Positions 59,998-64,000 of a stretch of DNA of 64,000 bases are shown here, in pieces. Position numbers and translations under genes: made by a program. The stretch is from Chitinophaga silvatica (GTDB lineage Bacteria > Bacteroidota > Bacteroidia > Chitinophagales > Chitinophagaceae), in NCBI RefSeq assembly GCF_003419895.1, contig NZ_QPMM01000002.1, positions 434,001-498,000 on the forward strand, read 5' to 3'. The notes below the pieces were generated by a model. The model was given only the letters and a program-made list of their open reading frames with translations, was not told the DNA's origin and ran no database searches. Position 1 is the stretch's first letter; each line of letters begins with the position of its first letter.

Positions 59998-60771
59998 ATG
60001 AAAAATACTGAAGATATAATCAGGGAGAGAAGAAAAGGCCGTCATATCGGGGGGATAATCCTGATTATTATTGGTACTGCCCTGCTGCTAAAGAAAATGG
60101 AGCTGGATCTGCCATATTGGCTATTCTCCTGGCAGATGATTGTAATAGCAGTTGGACTGGTTGTTGGATTCAAACATAATTTCAGACCTGGAGGTTGGAT
60201 CCCGATGGTAGTCGTAGGAGGCATTTTTTTAATGGGTGATATATATGGATGGCCATATAACAGCGCTAAGTTCATATGGCCCGTAGTATTAATAGGCATT
60301 GGGGTTTCCATACTTGTTTCAAAAAATTGTGATCACTCGAAAAAAAGATATAAATCATCCAATTTTATATCAGATGATCCGTCTTCCTATTCACAGGGGG
60401 ATACTTCATCCTTATCTTCAGATGACATACTAAATGTCTCAGCAGTTTTCGGAAGTGTAAGCAGAACTATAACTTCCAGGAGTTTCAAAGGCGGTCAGAT
60501 TTCTTCCATTTTTGGTGGAGTAGAACTGAACTTTATGAAGTCTGATATTAATGAAGTCGCAATATTGGATATATCAGTAGTAATGGGTGGTTGCGAAATA
60601 ATTGTTCCCTCCAATTGGAAAATCAAAGTAGAAATGTCGACCATTATGGGAGGTATAGAAGATAAGCGTCCGCTCGAATTTCTCTCTCCTGTAGGTCAGG
60701 GTGGTGAAAAAACATTGGTATTGAAAGGCGACTGTGTAATGGGAGGTGTAGAAATTAAAAGCTACGCCTGA
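59998..60771 (+). CDS. LiaF-like membrane protein (LiaF-TM plus C-terminal beta domain)
   Basis: A 257-residue inner-membrane protein. A short cytoplasmic start (RERRKGRH), then four hydrophobic segments (IGGIILIIIGTALLLKKM, WLFSWQMIVIAVGLVVGF, WIPMVVVGGIFLMGDIYG, AKFIWPVVLIGIGVSILVSK) of the LiaF-TM type with the motif WPVVLIGIG, a Ser-rich linker, and a beta-helix-like domain with repeated VFGSVSRTI, IFGGVELNFMKS, VMGGCEIIVPS, IMGGIEDKRP and VMGGVEIKSYA. In Firmicutes LiaF tunes the LiaS/LiaR envelope-stress system. Here a LytS kinase and LytTR regulator follow, so a similar role is plausible though not shown. Confidence 0.82.
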   Translation: MKNTEDIIRERRKGRHIGGIILIIIGTALLLKKMELDLPYWLFSWQMIVIAVGLVVGFKHNFRPGGWIPMVVVGGIFLMGDIYGWPYNSAKFIWPVVLIGIGVSILVSKNCDHSKKRYKSSNFISDDPSSYSQGDTSSLSSDDILNVSAVFGSVSRTITSRSFKGGQISSIFGGVELNFMKSDINEVAILDISVVMGGCEIIVPSNWKIKVEMSTIMGGIEDKRPLEFLSPVGQGGEKTLVLKGDCVMGGVEIKSYA

Positions 60772-60824
60772 TCAAAGGCCCCAAAAAATAACCGTTTTCT
60801 TCCAACTTTTTAAATTCTTAAGTT

Positions 60825-61178
60825 ATGCATTGGTTCGTTGCGAAAGTAGTATATCAGATTATTTGCGGAAATGGCGCTCATACTCCGCAATTCGATGAAC
60901 AATTAAGATTGATCAGCGCTGTTACTAAGAAAGATGCCTGGGATAAGGCTCGTGAAATTGGTATGCAGGAGCAATATGCTTTCAAAAACCAACAACAGGA
61001 ACTTGTACAATGGAAGTTCATCAATGTTCCGGAAATTTATACCCTCGACCAATTGACCGATGGTATGGAGCTTTATTCCAGGATTGAAGAACCGGGAGAT
61101 CCAAATTCCTATATTGCCTGGTTACAGATGAAATCTGCACAGTTGCAGGGTCAGCAATATTTTGAGCTGAATGTATAA
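60825..61178 (+). CDS. DUF4288 family protein
   Basis: A 117-residue cytoplasmic protein of the DUF4288 family (function unknown), recognised by the start HWFVAKVVYQIICGNGAHTP, FDEQLRLISAVTKKDAWDKA, REIGMQEQYAFKNQQQELVQ, WKFINVPEIYTLDQL and DGMELYSRIEEP. It sits between the LiaF-like gene (53 bases) and the LytS kinase (18 bases), all on the same strand. I have seen this family placed by LytS/LytTR genes in Bacteroidota; a role in that signalling unit is an inference. Confidence 0.82.
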   Translation: MHWFVAKVVYQIICGNGAHTPQFDEQLRLISAVTKKDAWDKAREIGMQEQYAFKNQQQELVQWKFINVPEIYTLDQLTDGMELYSRIEEPGDPNSYIAWLQMKSAQLQGQQYFELNV

Positions 61179-61196
61179 ATTCTAAAATCTGCTGTT

Positions 61197-62261
61197 TTGT
61201 CGAAAAGCATTCTAAAAGGAAACGTTCTTTGGGTTTTCACCACCAGCTTTGTAGTATGGATGATACTATACTGGGCTTTGCTCTACTATTGGTTTGGCAT
61301 GCCGCTGATGTTATCTCTGACCGATAGCTCTGTTCATGTAATTTTATTGGGAGCTGCTGGTGTTATTATCTCCCACAACGTTGCTTACTATCGCCCTTCT
61401 GCCGATGCAATGAAATTTGGATATGTTGGGTTGTTAAGTTTTGCATTGGCAATTTTATGGGTATGTTTGAGCAGATGGATTTTAGTGACTACTTACCCGG
61501 AAAATAGTGAATATCTCAACTGGTTGAATAATGCCATCCCAATCCATGCTTTTGTTGGCTGGATGACCATCTCAGGAACCGGTTTCAGAAGTCAGATGTG
61601 GTACGACGCAGTTGATCAGCAAAAGGATCAGAAAAGAAAAGAAGATACTCAAAAGATTGTAAAGGACGCAGAGTTATTTAAATTAAGACAACAACTGCAA
61701 CCGCATTTTCTGTTCAACAGTTTAAATTCAATCAATGCATTAATCATGCTTCGGCCTAAAGAAGCCAGAGAAATGGTATTGAAACTCTCGGATTTTTTAA
61801 GAGGATCGTTGAAGCAGGAGGATGACCACTGGATCACGCTTGAAGAGGAGCTGAAATACCTGCAATTGTATTTGGATATAGAAAAGGTCAGGTTCGGCCA
61901 TCGCTTGTCTACCAATGTAGTGCGTGAGGAATCGACACAGAAATTGTTAATGCCTCCGATGTTGCTACAACCTGTTGTGGAAAATGCAATCAAATTCGGG
62001 TTATACGATACAACAGGAGAAATCGTAATCAGTATTCGTTCGTGGTTAGAAGGGCAGTTATTATATATTTCAATCGAAAATCCATTCGACAGCGAATCAT
62101 CGCTTCCCAATAAAGGAACAGGTTTCGGACTTAGTTCCATCCAGCGCCGCCTTTATCTGTTGTTTGCCCGCCAGGATTTGTTAGAGACGAAGTCAGCAAA
62201 TGGCATATTTACTACCATCATTAAAGTACCACAAACCAATGATAAAAGCAGTAATAATTGA
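61197..62261 (+). CDS. LytS-type sensor histidine kinase, TTG start
   Basis: A 354-residue inner-membrane kinase without a periplasmic domain. Four hydrophobic segments fill residues 10-130 (VLWVFTTSFVVWMILYWALL, VHVILLGAAGVIISHNVAYY, YVGLLSFALAILWVCLSRWI, AIPIHAFVGWMTISGTG), then the His_kinase domain: LRQQLQPHFLFNSLNSINAL with His170, and the N box PPMLLQPVVENAIKFGLYD. The first usable start is TTG at 61197 (SKSILKGNVLWVF); the first ATG is already inside the membrane segment, so a TTG start is very likely. It overlaps the start of the response regulator gene by 23 bases. Confidence 0.88.
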   Translation: MSKSILKGNVLWVFTTSFVVWMILYWALLYYWFGMPLMLSLTDSSVHVILLGAAGVIISHNVAYYRPSADAMKFGYVGLLSFALAILWVCLSRWILVTTYPENSEYLNWLNNAIPIHAFVGWMTISGTGFRSQMWYDAVDQQKDQKRKEDTQKIVKDAELFKLRQQLQPHFLFNSLNSINALIMLRPKEAREMVLKLSDFLRGSLKQEDDHWITLEEELKYLQLYLDIEKVRFGHRLSTNVVREESTQKLLMPPMLLQPVVENAIKFGLYDTTGEIVISIRSWLEGQLLYISIENPFDSESSLPNKGTGFGLSSIQRRLYLLFARQDLLETKSANGIFTTIIKVPQTNDKSSNN

Positions 62262-62982
62262 CGATGAACCATTAGCCAGGGAAATAGTAAAAGAGTACTT
62301 GCTCAATTTTCCTCAAATCCAGGTTGTACAGGAGTGCAACGACGGATTTGAGGGATTGAAAGCAATTCAGCAACATCAGCCTGATCTTATTTTTCTCGAT
62401 ATCCAAATGCCTAAGATCACAGGATTTGAAATGTTGGAACTGGTAGAAAAATTACCTGCGGTAATATTTACCACTGCTTTTGAAGAACATGCTATAAGGG
62501 CTTTTGAAGTGAATGCAGTGGATTATCTGTTGAAACCATTTGGAAGCGATAGGTTCGATAAAGCTGTACAGAAGTGGCTGGATCATTTTCATAAACCAGC
62601 GGAAATGCCGGATACCAGCTCTTTGCTGGAAGCTGCAGGAGCTAATCCTGTACAAAATAACAGGGTTGTTATTCGCTTTAATGGTAAGATTAAAATTATT
62701 CCGGTTCCTGATATTCATTACCTGGAAGCAGCTGATGATTATGTGAAGGTAATAACGGCAGAAGGGAGTTTTCTGAAGAATAAGACAATGGCGTTTTTTG
62801 AGAAAACTTTAGATCCGGCACAATTTACAAGAGTGCATAGATCTTATATTCTGAATGTTACCCAGGTAACGCGTATAGAGCCATATGAAAAAGAGAATCA
62901 TCTTGCCATTTTACGTAGTGGAGCAAAAGTTCTGGTAAGTAAAACAGGCTATCCCAAGCTGAAGGCAGCATTAGGTTTATGA
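62239..62982 (+). CDS. LytTR-family response regulator, second copy
   Basis: A 247-residue regulator; ATG 62239 (MIKAVIIDDEPLAREIVKEY) is 23 bases inside the kinase gene and is the natural receiver start. Receiver: IDDEP, phospho-acceptor Asp54 in LIFLDIQMPK, FTTAFEEHAIRAFEVNAVDY and LLKPFG. LytTR domain (about 145-247): VRFNGKIKIIPVPDIHYLEA-like, DDYVKVITAEGSFLKNKTMA, QFTRVHRSYILNVTQVTRIE, LRSGAKVLVSKTGYPKLKA. It pairs with the TTG-start kinase, the two being translationally coupled. Its targets may include the LiaF-like operon itself. Its 3' end overlaps the convergent thioesterase gene by six bases. Confidence 0.93.
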   Translation: MIKAVIIDDEPLAREIVKEYLLNFPQIQVVQECNDGFEGLKAIQQHQPDLIFLDIQMPKITGFEMLELVEKLPAVIFTTAFEEHAIRAFEVNAVDYLLKPFGSDRFDKAVQKWLDHFHKPAEMPDTSSLLEAAGANPVQNNRVVIRFNGKIKIIPVPDIHYLEAADDYVKVITAEGSFLKNKTMAFFEKTLDPAQFTRVHRSYILNVTQVTRIEPYEKENHLAILRSGAKVLVSKTGYPKLKAALGL

Positions 62983-63369
62983 TTGCTGTGTAAAGAGTCT
63001 GGAGAGTTTTTCTTTCTTAAGAATTTTTTGAACCTGTGTTCCCTTTGCGATCAATCGTTCGCCACAGGTAGCAATAAAGCTGCAAGTAATGGTATGGTTA
63101 ACAATTGCTGTTATTGTAGCAACAAAATTCACCTGGCTCCCTAATACTGCGGGAGCCAGGTGATCGATACTCAGATGAGTTCCAATTCCTTCTTCGGTAT
63201 TATCTTTCATTTTAAGTACAAATAATCTGCAACACCATTCTGCATCCCTTGCCAGTGCAAAGGTGGCATACACCGGATGTACTTCTCCGGTATCAAAAGC
63301 TGCACAATCTTCCTTCCTCACTTCTCTGCAAAACATTTGCTGATCTCCAATCCCGAATAAGTGTTGCAT
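62977..63369 (-). CDS. Hotdog-fold thioesterase, FlK-like
   Basis: A 130-residue hotdog-fold protein, recognised by GEVHPVYATFALARDAEWCC, GIGTHLSIDHLAPAVLGSQV, NFVATITAIVNHTITCSFIA and RLIAKGTQVQKIL. In the fluoroacetyl-CoA thioesterase FlK the active site uses Thr, Glu and His; here His in THLSIDHLAPA and Glu in RDAEWCC-type position are candidates, but the Thr is less clear. It is likely to hydrolyse a small acyl-CoA; the substrate is unknown. Its stop overlaps the convergent regulator by six bases, and it starts nine bases after the NRAMP-USP gene on the same strand, suggesting an operon with it. Confidence 0.78.
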   Translation of the reverse strand: MQHLFGIGDQQMFCREVRKEDCAAFDTGEVHPVYATFALARDAEWCCRLFVLKMKDNTEEGIGTHLSIDHLAPAVLGSQVNFVATITAIVNHTITCSFIATCGERLIAKGTQVQKILKKEKLSRLFTQQS

Positions 63370-63378
63370 GATTTAGAA

Positions 63379-63999
63379 TTATTGTACCAATAATACAGGG
63401 ATGTTTACGTGATGTCTTACCTGGTTGGCAGTTTCACCATATAACCAATCTTTAAATCCTTTATGTCCATGTGCTCCTAATACCAGGAAATCGGCATTTT
63501 CTTCTTTAACTATTCTGGCAATTTCCTTAGCTCTTCTACGGAATCCCAGTACTCCTTTTGCATGAATACCTCTGCTTTTGAGTAAGGTAATGTAGGTATC
63601 CAGTTGTTCCTGGTCTTTTCTTGTTTCCAAATCGTCGGACTCTTTGCCGGAGTATTTGGCAGAGGCACTTTCAACTATATGTATGAGTATATATTCAGTA
63701 TGTTCGTTTCCGTGTGCAATGGCGTTAGTGATGATGTCGCGGTCTTTGGCTGTAAAGTCGAGTGCCATGGCAATCCGGTTGTAGACAGGAGTTTCCATAT
63801 CGCCCAGCGATACTTGTGTTTTATGGATACCAGCGGCAGCATCTTCACGGTAACGCTGGCGCAAAGGATAGAGTATTGTGATAGCCAGTAATATCACAAA
63901 TCCCAGGCATCCCAGGATGACCAGGGTATCAATAGCCATATTTCCGGTACCGGACATATAATCGAATGCTTCTGTAAAAACCATTCTTAAGTTAAGATA
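63379..63999 (-). CDS. End of an NRAMP (MntH-like) metal transporter fused to a universal stress domain, cut by window end
   Basis: The frame is open to the window edge (the ATG at 63984 is internal; the codons before it read YLNLR). The first visible residues, YLNLRMVFTEAFDYM, and the membrane segment IDTLVILGCLGFVILLAITI fit the C-terminal end of NRAMP transporters such as MntH. A linker leads to a universal-stress-protein domain (about residues 65-200 of the visible part): YNRIAMALDFTAKDRDIITN, EYILIHIVESASAKYSG, and the ATP-binding GAHGHKGFKDWLYGETANQV plus NIPVLLVQ. Such fusions exist in Bacteroidota. The transporter identity is inferred from a short stretch; the stress domain is certain. 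Confidence 0.7.
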   Translation of the reverse strand, partial: YLNLRMVFTEAFDYMSGTGNMAIDTLVILGCLGFVILLAITILYPLRQRYREDAAAGIHKTQVSLGDMETPVYNRIAMALDFTAKDRDIITNAIAHGNEHTEYILIHIVESASAKYSGKESDDLETRKDQEQLDTYITLLKSRGIHAKGVLGFRRRAKEIARIVKEENADFLVLGAHGHKGFKDWLYGETANQVRHHVNIPVLLVQ

Positions 64000-64000
64000 C

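Overview
The window reads as chromosome of a member of the Bacteroidota, most likely the Chitinophagaceae (Chitinophaga-like). Evidence: promoters of the Bacteroidota form (TTG, 19 bases, TAnnTTTG), SusC/SusD outer-membrane uptake genes with an ECF sigma/FecR pair, a SprE/PorW-like type IX secretion or gliding protein, HmuY-type heme lipoproteins, LytS/LytTR two-component pairs, a HYC_CC_PP protein and a six-S1-domain RpsA. I see no phage, transposase, rRNA, tRNA or CRISPR. Genes run off both ends: cmk on the left, an NRAMP-USP fusion on the right.

Layout. 1-5 kb: cmk end, an FGE-fold lipoprotein, a 700-base gene-free block with strong RNA structure and an intrinsic terminator, then a TPR histidine kinase with a LytTR regulator. 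5-10.6 kb: ispH, rhomboid protease, rpsA, a HAD phosphatase. 10.7-14.6 kb: a sulfur/siroheme operon (sulfite reductase, cobA, precorrin-2 dehydrogenase) headed by a short reading frame with three consecutive Cys codons and a terminator, which looks like a cysteine-sensing attenuator. 14.6-20.4 kb: DUF488, HD hydrolase, acyl-CoA thioesterase, pyrG, yidC. 20.4-29.8 kb: a glycan-uptake locus (ECF sigma, anti-sigma split over two frames, SusC, SusD, TIG/NHL lipoprotein, GH20-like enzyme). 30-32 kb: SprT-like protein, a membrane protein, AtpZ, bactofilin and a coiled-coil membrane protein. 32.5-38.2 kb: SprE/PorW-like protein and PBP1A.

38.2-46.5 kb: a heme/iron locus with a TonB receptor, AraC regulator, IsdG-type heme monooxygenase, an overlapping 40-residue membrane protein, three HmuY-like lipoproteins and two further lipoproteins. 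46.6-50.8 kb: sucC, purine nucleoside phosphorylase, a putative porin. 50.8-53.3 kb: a copper/heavy-metal operon ending in an unusual HMA-AraC fusion regulator. 53.4-56.2 kb: an L,D-transpeptidase and two unknown genes. 56.2-59 kb: two isocitrate dehydrogenases of different subfamilies side by side. 59-63 kb: SGNH hydrolase and an envelope-stress-like module (LiaF-like protein, DUF4288, LytS kinase, LytTR regulator). 63-64 kb: FlK-like thioesterase and the NRAMP-USP tail.

Three gene-free gaps (15635-15779, 29786-30035, 57551-57756) hold related long hairpins whose arms begin CTCGCAAAG; one has perfect 48-base arms. With the Cys-codon attenuator and the structured RNA at 1.5-2.0 kb, these are the strongest candidates for undescribed elements. 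All calls come from reading the sequence; no database search was run.
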